From positions 3,472,001 to 3,536,000 of the forward strand of contig NZ_JAPEVI010000003.1 in the NCBI RefSeq assembly GCF_026240905.1: a DNA stretch of 64,000 nucleotides, written 5' to 3'. This document shows positions 18,187 to 26,819 of this stretch, in pieces; position 1 is the stretch's first letter; each line of letters starts with the position of its first letter. Under the pieces are notes generated by a model. The model was not told where the DNA came from, searched no databases, and saw only the letters and a list, made by a program, of their open reading frames with translations. A program made the position numbers and the translations under genes. This stretch comes from Roseibium salinum. Lineage in GTDB: Bacteria; Pseudomonadota; Alphaproteobacteria; Rhizobiales; Stappiaceae.

Positions 18187-20616
18187 GTGATCTTGATCAG
18201 CCAGAACAGCGAGCGTGCCGCCGAAGCCGCGCCGGATGAAGACGTCCGGCGGGAGCAACCAGCTTCACCGGACGAGGCCCGCTCGCGGCCGGAAGGCGCG
18301 CGCTCCTCAAGACCCTCCGGAAGCTCCTTCGACGGCGATCCAAGGTCCGAAACGGATGATGCCGGTCCCGTGATCGGTCCCGGCCGGCGTGCCACGGACG
18401 GGCCGCTATCCGCTCCCGCCAGGGTCCTTCAGCATCTGGCCCTGGCAGGACTGGTTCTCGGCCTGGGCGCCGCCCTCTTTCTGGTGACCACCGACGGCCT
18501 CAACCGGTTTCTCGGGGCGGGACTGGCGTTTTTCGCCGGCGGCCTGGCAGTCTGGCGCCTGTTCGCCGACGACATGTTCCGCGCCGTCCAGGCGGTGCAG
18601 ATCAAGGACGAAAAGATCCGGCGCCTGCTGGCGCGATGCGAGGAACTGGAAGACCGTGCATGGGAACTCGGCGAGTCCGACGAGCGCCATGCCAGCATCC
18701 TGGCAACGCTCGGGGACGTCGTCATCCGGCGCGACCAGGACGGCATCATCACTTACGTCAATTCCGCCGCGGCCGATGTCTTCGGCGCAGATCATCCGCT
18801 GCAGCCCGGCAGTGCAATGGAGCTGCCGCTGATCGAAGTGGAAGGCCTTGGGTGCTTGCGGACCGAATCCTTCGATGACGATGCGCAGGCCATGGACTTT
18901 CAGGATCTTCACATCGAAACCGCGCAGGGGCCGCGCTGGTTTTCGCGCATCGACATTCCGGTGCGCGACACGGTCACCGACCGCCAACTGGTGCAAAGCG
19001 TCCTGCGCGACGTCACCGAGCGCCGTCTCATCGAGGAGGAACTGCTCGCCGCCCGCCATGCGGCGGAAAGTTCCAACGAGGCCAAATCCCGCTTCCTGGC
19101 CACCGTCAGCCATGAAATCCGTACGCCGCTGAACGGTGTCCTCGGCATGGCCGCCCTGCTGCGCGACACGCGTCTCACCAAGGAACAAAGCGCCTATATC
19201 GAGGCGCTGGAAACCTCGGGCGAAACGCTGCTGCTCCTGATAGACGAAGTGCTGGACTTCTCCAAGGTGGAGGCCGGCAAGCTGGACATCCGGGCCACTC
19301 CGGTGCGGGTGGGCGCGCTTGCGGAAAACGTCGTCGAGCTTCTGGCCCCCAAGGCCCATGCCAAGCGGCTCGAGGTCGGCGCTTTCGTCGATCCGGACCT
19401 TCCGGCGGAAGTCACCCTGGATGCCACCAGGGTGCGGCAGATCCTGTTCAATCTGATCGGCAACGGCATCAAGTTCACAGACGATGGCGGGGTGGCGGTG
19501 GAACTGGAGGGACGGCCAAATCCCGAAGGCGGCAGCTTCCTTGACATCGACGTGCGCGATACCGGCATCGGCTTCGACGAAGCCGAGGCGGAGCGCCTGT
19601 TCAGGGAGTTCGAGCAGATCGATCACGGCCCGGCACGCAAATTCGGCGGCACGGGCCTGGGACTTGCCATTGCGCAGCGCCTGGCAGGCCTCATGGGCGG
19701 GGCGATCACGGCGCGGCCCACCGGAGACGGCGGCGCGACTTTCCGCGTCTCGCTGCCGATTCCCGAAGGCCTTTCTTCCAGCAATGACCCGCGCCTTGCC
19801 GGCCTCGAGGGACGCAAGATCGTCCTTGTCAGCAACAGCCGGATCGAATGTCCGCTTCTGGCCAGGCGCCTGGCGCGCCACGGCTCGGACGTCACCGTCC
19901 GGGCACCGGGCAATTCCGATCTCGATGAAGCTCTGTGTTCGGCGGATCTTCTGGTCGTCGACAACTCCGCGCTTTCCGACGGCGGCGGCTGGCTGGCCAC
20001 CGCCCGCCTGTCGGGCTGCCGGGCACCGGCGGTCATCATGATCGCTCCGCCGGAGCGGGAACGGCTGGAGCACCTGCGTGAAGCCGGGTATGCGGCCTAC
20101 CTGATCCGGCCGGTGCGCATTGAAACGCTCATCCAGATCTTTTCCGGGCTATTGAACGGCGAGGGCATCGACCACGCCTGGGATGTCAGCTCCGAACCGG
20201 TCACCAACGGCTTTCTCGCCAGCCGCAGCCGAAATCCCGGCCGTCCCTTGCGTCTCCTGGTCGCGGAAGACAACGACATCAATCGCCTCCTGAGCGAAGC
20301 GATGCTGCGCAAGCTCGGTCATGTGCCGGTGATGGTCGCCGATGGGGAACGGGCGGTGGAAGAAGCTTTGAGCGGTTCGTTCGACGCAGTGCTCATGGAT
20401 CTTCACATGCCCGGCCTCGACGGTTTCGAGGCGATCCGCAAGATTCGGGAAGACGAAGAGGCGAGCGGCCGCGCGCCCGTACCAATCCTGATCGTCACGG
20501 CGGATGTCATGCAGGATGCGCGCGACAAGGCGACGGAGGCCGGGGCTGCCGGCTATCTGACGAAGCCGCTGTCCGTGGAATCCATTTCCGATGCACTTGC
20601 CGAAATCGGCCGCTGA
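18187..20616 (+). CDS. Hybrid sensor histidine kinase with two receiver domains
   Basis: An 809-residue protein. Residues 1-75 are polar and probably disordered. Two membrane helices follow (about 82-125), then a coiled-coil, a PAS domain (about 170-275), a HisKA domain with the phosphorylatable histidine at residue 309 (SHEIRTPLNG), a HATPase domain (NLIGNGIKF, DTGIGF, GTGLGLAIAQRL), a first receiver-like region (about 545-660) that lacks a clear phosphorylation pocket, and a C-terminal receiver with the acceptor aspartate at residue 738 (MDLHMPGLDG) and TKPL lysine. The start is a GTG; an inverted repeat ACTCTCT/AGAGAGT sits immediately upstream. The signal and output partner are unknown. 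Confidence 0.92.
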   Translation: MILISQNSERAAEAAPDEDVRREQPASPDEARSRPEGARSSRPSGSSFDGDPRSETDDAGPVIGPGRRATDGPLSAPARVLQHLALAGLVLGLGAALFLVTTDGLNRFLGAGLAFFAGGLAVWRLFADDMFRAVQAVQIKDEKIRRLLARCEELEDRAWELGESDERHASILATLGDVVIRRDQDGIITYVNSAAADVFGADHPLQPGSAMELPLIEVEGLGCLRTESFDDDAQAMDFQDLHIETAQGPRWFSRIDIPVRDTVTDRQLVQSVLRDVTERRLIEEELLAARHAAESSNEAKSRFLATVSHEIRTPLNGVLGMAALLRDTRLTKEQSAYIEALETSGETLLLLIDEVLDFSKVEAGKLDIRATPVRVGALAENVVELLAPKAHAKRLEVGAFVDPDLPAEVTLDATRVRQILFNLIGNGIKFTDDGGVAVELEGRPNPEGGSFLDIDVRDTGIGFDEAEAERLFREFEQIDHGPARKFGGTGLGLAIAQRLAGLMGGAITARPTGDGGATFRVSLPIPEGLSSSNDPRLAGLEGRKIVLVSNSRIECPLLARRLARHGSDVTVRAPGNSDLDEALCSADLLVVDNSALSDGGGWLATARLSGCRAPAVIMIAPPERERLEHLREAGYAAYLIRPVRIETLIQIFSGLLNGEGIDHAWDVSSEPVTNGFLASRSRNPGRPLRLLVAEDNDINRLLSEAMLRKLGHVPVMVADGERAVEEALSGSFDAVLMDLHMPGLDGFEAIRKIREDEEASGRAPVPILIVTADVMQDARDKATEAGAAGYLTKPLSVESISDALAEIGR

Positions 20617-21003
20617 CCCGGGAGCGGCGCTCATCATCTGAGCGAGCCCTACCGGTTTCATGGGAGGCCAGCATATCACGATTGCATTGGGCTTTCTCAA
20701 CAATCAAAGCGGGTGCGTTGCTTTTGCAGCGCGGCACGGAATGCCGCTCCGATAGATTTCACAAATCCACAAGAGTGAGCTAAGCTTGAACTGTCCGGTG
20801 GCTGGAAATCGGCCGGGTGATCCTGTGGCAGGAGTGCGGAAACGCGCGGTGTCATCCGGTTGTCGGATTAACGTGGTCTACGGCAGGATCGAAGCACGGT
20901 GACCTGATTCGGAGCGCTCGGTCCGGCGCACGCAGGACGGCATGCGAACGAGGCGCGGCCGGTCGCCTGCCGGTGTCCCTGGAAAACGGTAAGAGGGGGT
21001 GGA
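20617..21003. other. Intergenic region before olsB, no gene seen
   Basis: This 387-base stretch between the hybrid kinase and olsB shows no frame with protein-like composition or family motifs. It presumably carries the olsB promoter, but I cannot point to a convincing -35/-10 pair. Confidence 0.5.
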
Positions 21004-21963
21004 ATGTCCATTATGCGGCAAGGGCTGTTTTCTCCGAAGAAGCTGGTGCGGAAGTTCACACCGGCAATGTGGCCCGGCGCGGCGATGGTAAACGCACCGC
21101 ACGTCGCGCATCCGCTCCAAACGCCGGTGAAGACCGGCGAAACGCTCGGCCGGATCGGCTCTCTCGAAGTCCGCATGGCGCGCAATTTCTACGAAGTGAA
21201 AAAGGCTCAGCGCCTGCGCTACCAGGTCTTCTATCAGGAGATGTCGGCCATTGCGGATGCGCATACCCTGGCAACACGCCGTGACGCCGACCCGTTCGAT
21301 GACTATTGCGATCACCTTCTGGTGGTCGATCATGCCTCGATGAAGCGCAACAAGCTCGGCAGGCTGAAGCCCGAGATCGTCGGCACCTACCGCATTCTGC
21401 GCCAGGAAATCGCCGACCGGCACAGCGGCTTCTACACGGCGGGCGAATACGACGTTCAGTCCCTGGTCGACGCCAATTCGGGCAAGCGTTTCATGGAACT
21501 CGGCCGGTCCTGCGTATTGAAGCCCTACCGCAACAAGAAAACCGTCGAGCTGCTGTGGCACGGCATCTGGGCCTATGTGCTGCGCCACAAGATCGACGTG
21601 ATGCTCGGATGCGCTTCCATCGAAAGCACGAACCCGGATGCGATCGCTGGCCAGCTTGCCTTTCTGCATCACAATGCCCGCGCGCCGGAAGAATGGCGCG
21701 TGCGCGCGGTGGAAGACAGGTATGTGGAGATGAACCGCATGCCGGCTGAGGAAATCAATGCCAAGGAAGCCCTGCGCGCCCTGCCGCCGCTCGTCAAGGG
21801 CTATCTGCGGCTCGGTGCCTTCATCGGCGACGGCGCGGTGATCGATCACCAATTCGGCACGACGGACGTTCTGATCATCATGCCGGTCTCCGAGCTTAAT
21901 ACGCGCTACGTCAATTACTATGGAGCGGACGCCAGCCGCTATTCGAGCGAGCAGCCGGCCTGA
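21004..21963 (+). CDS. olsB: L-ornithine N-alpha-acyltransferase, OlsB-like GNAT protein
   Basis: A 319-residue GNAT-fold protein. OlsB-type motifs are visible: AQRLRYQVFYQEM at the start of the domain, GTYRILRQE, MELGRSCVLKPYRNKKTVEL, LLWHGIWAYVLRHKIDVMLG and CASIESTNPD. OlsB transfers a 3-hydroxyacyl chain from acyl carrier protein to ornithine, the first step in ornithine lipid synthesis. A second-step olsA gene is not adjacent. The first 50 residues are a non-conserved extension and an internal ATG at 21013 or 21085 is also possible. Confidence 0.85.
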   Translation: MSIMRQGLFSPKKLVRKFTPAMWPGAAMVNAPHVAHPLQTPVKTGETLGRIGSLEVRMARNFYEVKKAQRLRYQVFYQEMSAIADAHTLATRRDADPFDDYCDHLLVVDHASMKRNKLGRLKPEIVGTYRILRQEIADRHSGFYTAGEYDVQSLVDANSGKRFMELGRSCVLKPYRNKKTVELLWHGIWAYVLRHKIDVMLGCASIESTNPDAIAGQLAFLHHNARAPEEWRVRAVEDRYVEMNRMPAEEINAKEALRALPPLVKGYLRLGAFIGDGAVIDHQFGTTDVLIIMPVSELNTRYVNYYGADASRYSSEQPA

Positions 21964-22159
21964 CGGCACCCGCCGCCCGAACAGCCGGATCGCCTGCAGA
22001 TCCTCGGGCCCTCTGTGGGAGCTAAACCGCGGCCAACGGGGAAAATTTCCGCCGGGCGGCCGGGGAAGGATGTCAGACTTAACACCCCCTTAAATTGCCG
22101 CATTCTAGGATCATCACCGGGGAAACCGGCGTTCTGCCGGAAAACGGGACGGATGATCG

Positions 22160-24391
22160 ATGGCGACAAGGGCGAAACGCCAGCCGCGAATTGAGCCGAC
22201 ATTTGGAAGCGGGAGCAGCAGCCTGCTCGACCTGCGTCTGACGCCGCAGGATCGCGCCTCCGCGCCGGGCGGCAAGTCAAAGTCCCGAAAGACGTCGAAA
22301 TCCGGCACAACCAAGAAGAAATCACCCGGCAAGCCCGCGAAATCCCAACGCCCTAAATCACGAAACGGTTCTGGCGGCCGCTCCGGCGCCAAGCGGCGCA
22401 GCGGACGAGGGAAAAGCCGGCGGCGAACCCCGTCGGGCCTCGGCCGCCTGATCAGGCGCGGCGCCTACTGGAGCGCGGTTCTCGGCATCTGGGGCATCAT
22501 CGCCGTTGCCGGGATCGTCGGCTATTACGCGGCCTATCTGCCGCCGACCTCCGAATGGCAGGTCCCCGCCCGGCCGCCTAATGTCAAGATCGTCGCCGCC
22601 AACGGCCAGCTCCTTGCGAACCGGGGCGATACGGGCGGCGAAGCGGTCCGCCTGGAACAATTGCCGCCCTATCTGCCGAATGCCGTGGTCGCGATCGAAG
22701 ATCGCCGTTTCCGATCCCATTTCGGCATCGATCCGATCGGCCTGTTGCGGGCCGTCTATACCAACGTGACCTCCGGACGCCTGGTTCAGGGCGGATCGAC
22801 GCTGACGCAGCAGCTTGCCAAGAACCTGTTCCTGGAACCGGACCGCACGCTCAAGCGCAAGATCCAGGAACTGGTGCTCGCCTTCTGGCTGGAGGCCGAA
22901 TACTCCAAGGACGAGATCCTGGAAATGTATCTGAACCGGGTCTATCTGGGAGCCGGCAGCTATGGGGTGGACGCGGCCGCCCGCCGGTATTTCGGCAAAT
23001 CGGCACGGCTCGTCACCATCGCCGAGGCGGCGACCATGGCGGGCCTGCTCAAGGCACCCTCGCGCTATTCCCCGGCCCGCAATCCGGATCTTGCCGAGGA
23101 GCGGGCCCAGCTGGTGCTCGCGGCGATGCATGAAGAGGGCTACATCGATGGCCAGGAGGCCAAGAACGCCCTGGCGGCCCCGGCCAAGGTCGTGCGCCGC
23201 TACACCACCGCAAGCGAAAACTATGCCGCCGACTGGGTGATGGACGTCCTGCCGCATTTCATCGGCTCGATTGAAGGCGACATCATTGTCGACACCACTA
23301 TCGACCCGGCCATGCAGCAGGCGGCCGAAACCGCGCTGCGCAATGCCTTGAAGGAAAACCGCCAGAAATACGGCGTCACGCAAGGCGCGATCGTCACGCT
23401 CGATACCGCCGGCGCCGTCAAGGCGCTGGTCGGGGGCGCGGACTACTCGAAGAGCCAGTATAACCGCGCGGTCTATGCCAAGCGCCAGCCCGGCTCGGCC
23501 TTCAAGCCGTTCGTCTATCTGGCGGCCCTTGAAAACGGCCTCACGCCGCAGACAATCCGTCACGACCGTCCGGTCACCATCGGCGGCTGGTCGCCGCAAA
23601 ACTACACCAAAGAACATTACGGCCCGGTGACGCTGACCCGCGCGCTGAGCATGTCGCTCAACACGGTTGCCGCCCAGCTCGCCCATGAAGTGGGCGCCGG
23701 AACCGTGATCAACACCGCCAAACGACTCGGCATCAGTTCGGACCTGAACAAGAACCTGTCGATCGCGCTCGGCACGTCCGAAGTCACCCCGCTCGAAATC
23801 GCCTCCGCCTATGTGCCCTTCTCCAATGGTGGCTACGGCGTGCTGCCGCATATCATCCGCCGGATCAAGACGGTCGACGGCAAGCTCCTCTATTCGCGCT
23901 CCGGCGATGGCCGCGGCAGGGTGGTCGACCGGCAGATGGTCGGCAACATGAACGTGATGATGTCCGAAACGCTGCTGACCGGCACGGGCCGCAAGGCCAG
24001 GCTGGACGGCGGCCGTCCGGCCGGCGGCAAGACCGGCACAAGCCAGGATTTCCGCGACGCCTGGTTCATCGGCTACACGGCAAACCTCACCACGGCGGTC
24101 TGGTTCGGCAATGACGACAACTCGCCAACCCAGCGGGCGTCGGGCAGCGGCCTGCCGGCCGGGGTGTGGAAAGAAGTGATGGACGCCGCCCACAAGGACA
24201 TGCCCGCCGCAGACCTTCCCGGGGCGCCGAGCATTCCGGCGACCGTCGCCGCACCGCGCAAGCCCGGGCCGATCGAGACCGTCGGATCCGGCAGCGAACC
24301 CATTCCTCCGGCGCCGATTGGCGGTGGTGGTGGCGGCGGAGAACGCCGCGGCCCGCTCAATCTGCTCCGCAACCTGTTCGGTGGCGGCTGA
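22160..24391 (+). CDS. Bifunctional penicillin-binding protein, class A (PBP1 family)
   Basis: A 743-residue class A PBP. A very basic cytoplasmic tail (residues 1-95, many K/R/S/G) precedes one membrane helix (about 100-122). The GT51 transglycosylase domain has EDRRFRSHFGID and GGSTLTQQLAKNLFL. The transpeptidase domain has the SxxK serine in PGSAFKPF, SxN in MSLN and GKTGTSQDF. The C-terminus is proline- and glycine-rich (IGGGGGGGERRG). It polymerises and cross-links peptidoglycan in the periplasm. All catalytic motifs are intact. Confidence 0.95.
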   Translation: MATRAKRQPRIEPTFGSGSSSLLDLRLTPQDRASAPGGKSKSRKTSKSGTTKKKSPGKPAKSQRPKSRNGSGGRSGAKRRSGRGKSRRRTPSGLGRLIRRGAYWSAVLGIWGIIAVAGIVGYYAAYLPPTSEWQVPARPPNVKIVAANGQLLANRGDTGGEAVRLEQLPPYLPNAVVAIEDRRFRSHFGIDPIGLLRAVYTNVTSGRLVQGGSTLTQQLAKNLFLEPDRTLKRKIQELVLAFWLEAEYSKDEILEMYLNRVYLGAGSYGVDAAARRYFGKSARLVTIAEAATMAGLLKAPSRYSPARNPDLAEERAQLVLAAMHEEGYIDGQEAKNALAAPAKVVRRYTTASENYAADWVMDVLPHFIGSIEGDIIVDTTIDPAMQQAAETALRNALKENRQKYGVTQGAIVTLDTAGAVKALVGGADYSKSQYNRAVYAKRQPGSAFKPFVYLAALENGLTPQTIRHDRPVTIGGWSPQNYTKEHYGPVTLTRALSMSLNTVAAQLAHEVGAGTVINTAKRLGISSDLNKNLSIALGTSEVTPLEIASAYVPFSNGGYGVLPHIIRRIKTVDGKLLYSRSGDGRGRVVDRQMVGNMNVMMSETLLTGTGRKARLDGGRPAGGKTGTSQDFRDAWFIGYTANLTTAVWFGNDDNSPTQRASGSGLPAGVWKEVMDAAHKDMPAADLPGAPSIPATVAAPRKPGPIETVGSGSEPIPPAPIGGGGGGGERRGPLNLLRNLFGGG

Positions 24392-24448
24392 GTCTGGCGC
24401 AAGGGCCGTACCACAGAGCATGCATGCGCAATGACCGGCGCGCCCGCT

Positions 24449-25186
24449 CTAACCGTAACCGTGCAGCTGCAGGCCGTTTTCCTTAAGCCACAGGCGCGCT
24501 CTTGGCGTTTGCGGCGCCAATTGCTCGCAGAGCCGCCAGAACCGGGCGGAGTGGTTCATTTCCTTCAGATGCGCCACTTCATGGGCGGCGACATAGTCGA
24601 GGATATCGGACGGAGCGAGCACGAGGCGCCAGGAGAAGGACAGCCGGCCGTTGGAGGCACAGGAGCCCCAGCGGCTCTTGGTGTCGCGGATGCTGATCGC
24701 GGCGATCTTCCGGCCGATGGTCTTTGCGTGGAGCCCGGCGCGTCCGCTCAGGTCGGCGCGTGCCTGATCCTTGAGCCAGGACGTCACTTTCCTCGGGACA
24801 TGGTCTTCCGCACCGGGAACGAACAGGGCCGGCAACCCGTCCTCCGACCGCCCCACCGTGACAAGGCCGCGCAGTTTGCCCGTCGGAATGATGATGTGAT
24901 CCTCTCCGCGCAGGGGAATGGTATCTCCCGGCCGGAAGGCAACATGGTCCGGCCGGTCCTGCAGGCGCTCGATCAGCCAGCCGATATGCTGGCGGGCGAA
25001 GCGCTCGGCGCGCTCCAGATTGCCGCCGTGCGGAACGGTAAGAACGGGGCCGGACATGTCCGCGGGCAGACGCAGCAGATAGCGCTGCGCCCGGGGATTG
25101 GCGCGCAGGCGAATACGCACTGCTCGCGTGTCCGTCTGGATTTCTATGTGGTCCGGCAGATGGGTCTTGCGGCGGCGTAACAGCAT
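24449..25186 (-). CDS. YgjP-like (DUF45, SprT-type) metallopeptidase
   Basis: A 245-residue soluble protein with the zinc motif VAAHEVAHLKEMNHS, where HEVAH supplies two histidines and the catalytic glutamate and a later H in MNHSARFW fits the third ligand. DTKSRWGSC and LSFSWRLVLAP are further family signatures of the M48-type YgjP/DUF45 group. Length fits. Substrates are not known. It is transcribed toward the PBP1 gene (tail to tail). Confidence 0.9.
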   Translation of the reverse strand: MLLRRRKTHLPDHIEIQTDTRAVRIRLRANPRAQRYLLRLPADMSGPVLTVPHGGNLERAERFARQHIGWLIERLQDRPDHVAFRPGDTIPLRGEDHIIIPTGKLRGLVTVGRSEDGLPALFVPGAEDHVPRKVTSWLKDQARADLSGRAGLHAKTIGRKIAAISIRDTKSRWGSCASNGRLSFSWRLVLAPSDILDYVAAHEVAHLKEMNHSARFWRLCEQLAPQTPRARLWLKENGLQLHGYG

Positions 25187-25262
25187 GAACAGCGGGTGCC
25201 CAACGAATCAGGTGACTTGCACCCAGCGTAAAAGACTTTGATCCGGCAATAAACGGACGAAA

Positions 25263-25286
25263 GCGGCGCTCTTGAGGGCGCCGCTC
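25263..25286 (-). terminator. Hairpin downstream of the DUF2852 gene
   Basis: An 8-base perfect stem (AGCGGCGC / GCGCCGCT) with an eight-base loop lies 37 bases beyond the DUF2852 stop, and on the minus strand it is followed by TTTCGTCCGTTTATT. This fits a moderate intrinsic terminator. Confidence 0.5.
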
Positions 25287-25322
25287 TCGGTCAGGCCGTT
25301 CTGCAACGGTCGGGGGAGGAAA

Positions 25323-25763
25323 TTACAGGGTCGAGGCGTCGCTGCCACCGGCGCTGCGGCCGCGGTTGGCCATGAAGCGGTCGAACTCTTCCTGATCGCG
25401 CGCCCGGCGCAGTTCCCTCAGGAAATCATCGAATTCGGCACGCATCGTGTCGAGTTTCGCCCGTTCTTCTTCCAGACGCTTCAGTTCCCGTTCCCGGTAA
25501 TCGTCGAAGGCGGCATTGCCGGTGCGGGCGTAGCCAGCAGAATTTGACATCTGATCAAATGCTCCCTTCAGCGGACTTCCCCGCCATTGATCCCTTGCAT
25601 CGCGAAACATGGCCTCGAAACGGTCGCCCCAAAGAATGTAGGCGAGCATGGCAAGGCCAAGCGGCCAGAACACCATGAACCCCAGTACCATCAGAGCAAT
25701 GGTCGCCGGTGTCCAGGCAGGTTTGATCATGCAACTTTTGGTCGTTGTCATCGTTCCATCCAT
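25323..25763 (-). CDS. DUF2852 domain protein
   Basis: A 146-residue protein with one or two N-terminal membrane segments (TPATIALMVLGFMVFWPLGL, AMLAYILWGDRF), then a tail rich in E, R and K that is probably coiled coil, containing FDDYRERELKRLEEERAKLD and FLRELRRARDQEEFDRFMA. These are features of DUF2852, found almost only in alphaproteobacteria and without known function. An ATG at 25751 is an alternative start behind GGATGG. Confidence 0.88.
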   Translation of the reverse strand: MDGTMTTTKSCMIKPAWTPATIALMVLGFMVFWPLGLAMLAYILWGDRFEAMFRDARDQWRGSPLKGAFDQMSNSAGYARTGNAAFDDYRERELKRLEEERAKLDTMRAEFDDFLRELRRARDQEEFDRFMANRGRSAGGSDASTL

Positions 25764-25978
25764 TCAAGACATCCACGCCCCTTCAGGTAGGGATTGCCTC
25801 AGGTTCCTTCAAGGATCGATGACGGAAATCGGACGAAAACGGGGGCGTGCCGCCGACCTGCGACCACGACCGCCGGCTTCGATCGTGATCCTTGCGGCCC
25901 CAAAGATCAGGTTCAGCAGTACGCTGAGTAGCGCGTAGGTCGTGACACTGTCAGGACCTGCGAGGCCTGCATCAGCCG

Positions 25979-26665
25979 CTAATCGAACGGGCCGTCGATG
26001 ACATGTTGCGAGGAATAATTCGCCAACAGCTTTTCCCGGTGCCATTCGGCAGCCATAGGAGCATTGGCATATTCATGGAAACACGGCGTGCCAAGGGTGA
26101 AATGAAGCAGCTTGGCATCGGGATTAACACCGAATTCGTCCGGCAGCCAGTTCCACTCGATGGGCAGTTCACCGACCAGATCGTCTTCCAGCCACGTGAA
26201 GCGGTGCAATTGAGCGCCCGTCCCATTCATGACGAAATTCGGCGTCACAACCCGGTTTGCCGGATGAGCGCAGTTCCAAAGGACGACGCTGGACCAGTTC
26301 TTGCGCGGATAATCCTCGTTCTTGGAACCGAGATACTTGGTGGTCTGGCGGGTCTTGTAGTCGTGATGGACGCACATCACCGCCTTGCTCTCGTCGCGCA
26401 TGGCAAACAGCTTGGCAATATCGTCCCGCACAATCATGTCCCCATCCATAAACAAGGCCCAGCCATTGTAATTCATCAGGTGCGGGATCAGGAATCGGCT
26501 GTAGATGAAGTGGTTCGACCCGTCGGTATGGGTTTCCTGATAGGTCTTGAGATTGTGAAGCGAGAGAGGAGTAATCGCCAACACGTCACTCGACTGCCGC
26601 GTCAGGCTGTTCACGCAAACATGGTAGGCGACCGCTTCGCGCGTATCGAGATCCAATAAAAACAT
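25979..26665 (-). CDS. Glycosyltransferase (GT-A fold, DxD type)
   Basis: A 228-residue soluble protein. The N-terminus FLLDLDTREAVAYHVCVNSL matches the opening IFIGYDxREAxAYHVC of small GT-A glycosyltransferases, so the ATG at 26665 is the natural start. The metal-binding DxD is in ALFMDGDMIVRDDI. NYNGWALFMDGD and SSVVLWNCAHPANR are further family-like segments. The acceptor and sugar are unknown. It stands alone, with no polysaccharide locus around it. Its GC is somewhat lower than that of neighbours, which may hint at transfer. Confidence 0.8.
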   Translation of the reverse strand: MFLLDLDTREAVAYHVCVNSLTRQSSDVLAITPLSLHNLKTYQETHTDGSNHFIYSRFLIPHLMNYNGWALFMDGDMIVRDDIAKLFAMRDESKAVMCVHHDYKTRQTTKYLGSKNEDYPRKNWSSVVLWNCAHPANRVVTPNFVMNGTGAQLHRFTWLEDDLVGELPIEWNWLPDEFGVNPDAKLLHFTLGTPCFHEYANAPMAAEWHREKLLANYSSQHVIDGPFD

Positions 26666-26778
26666 TTAGCACTGTTGAAACCTCCGGCCTCGCCATATGC
26701 CGGACTTGTATGGGCTCGAGAATCCAGAATCAATAGCGGCAGCCGGTTCGCGGGGAAAAATCTAACCCCGTGGGCCAA

Positions 26779-26809
26779 GTTATGGGCGCCCGATCCGGGC
26801 ACCCATAAC
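26779..26809 (-). terminator. Long inverted repeat between glycosyltransferase and PHA depolymerase genes
   Basis: An interrupted stem of 8 plus 5 base pairs (GTTATGGG...CCCATAAC outside, GCCCG...CGGGC inside, one mismatch) lies eleven bases beyond the depolymerase stop. It is a strong hairpin, but the following T stretch is poor, so it may be a terminator or a transcript-stabilising structure. Confidence 0.55.
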
Positions 26810-26819
26810 CTTAATCTGC

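Noticed and set aside
18154..18187. ACTCTCT/AGAGAGT inverted repeat just before the hybrid kinase start
   Set aside because: A short 7-base stem with a long loop. It might affect translation, but it has no known pattern and was only mentioned in the gene entry.
22358..24421. A 687-codon open frame on the minus strand opposite the PBP1 gene
   Set aside because: The sense strand holds all transglycosylase and transpeptidase motifs; the antisense product is arginine/glycine/histidine-rich noise.
25809..26045. A minus-strand frame with one hydrophobic stretch (TYALLSVLLNLIFGAARITI)
   Set aside because: The only start lies inside the glycosyltransferase gene and no ribosome binding site is close to the hydrophobic part. 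It could be a remnant, but support is too thin.
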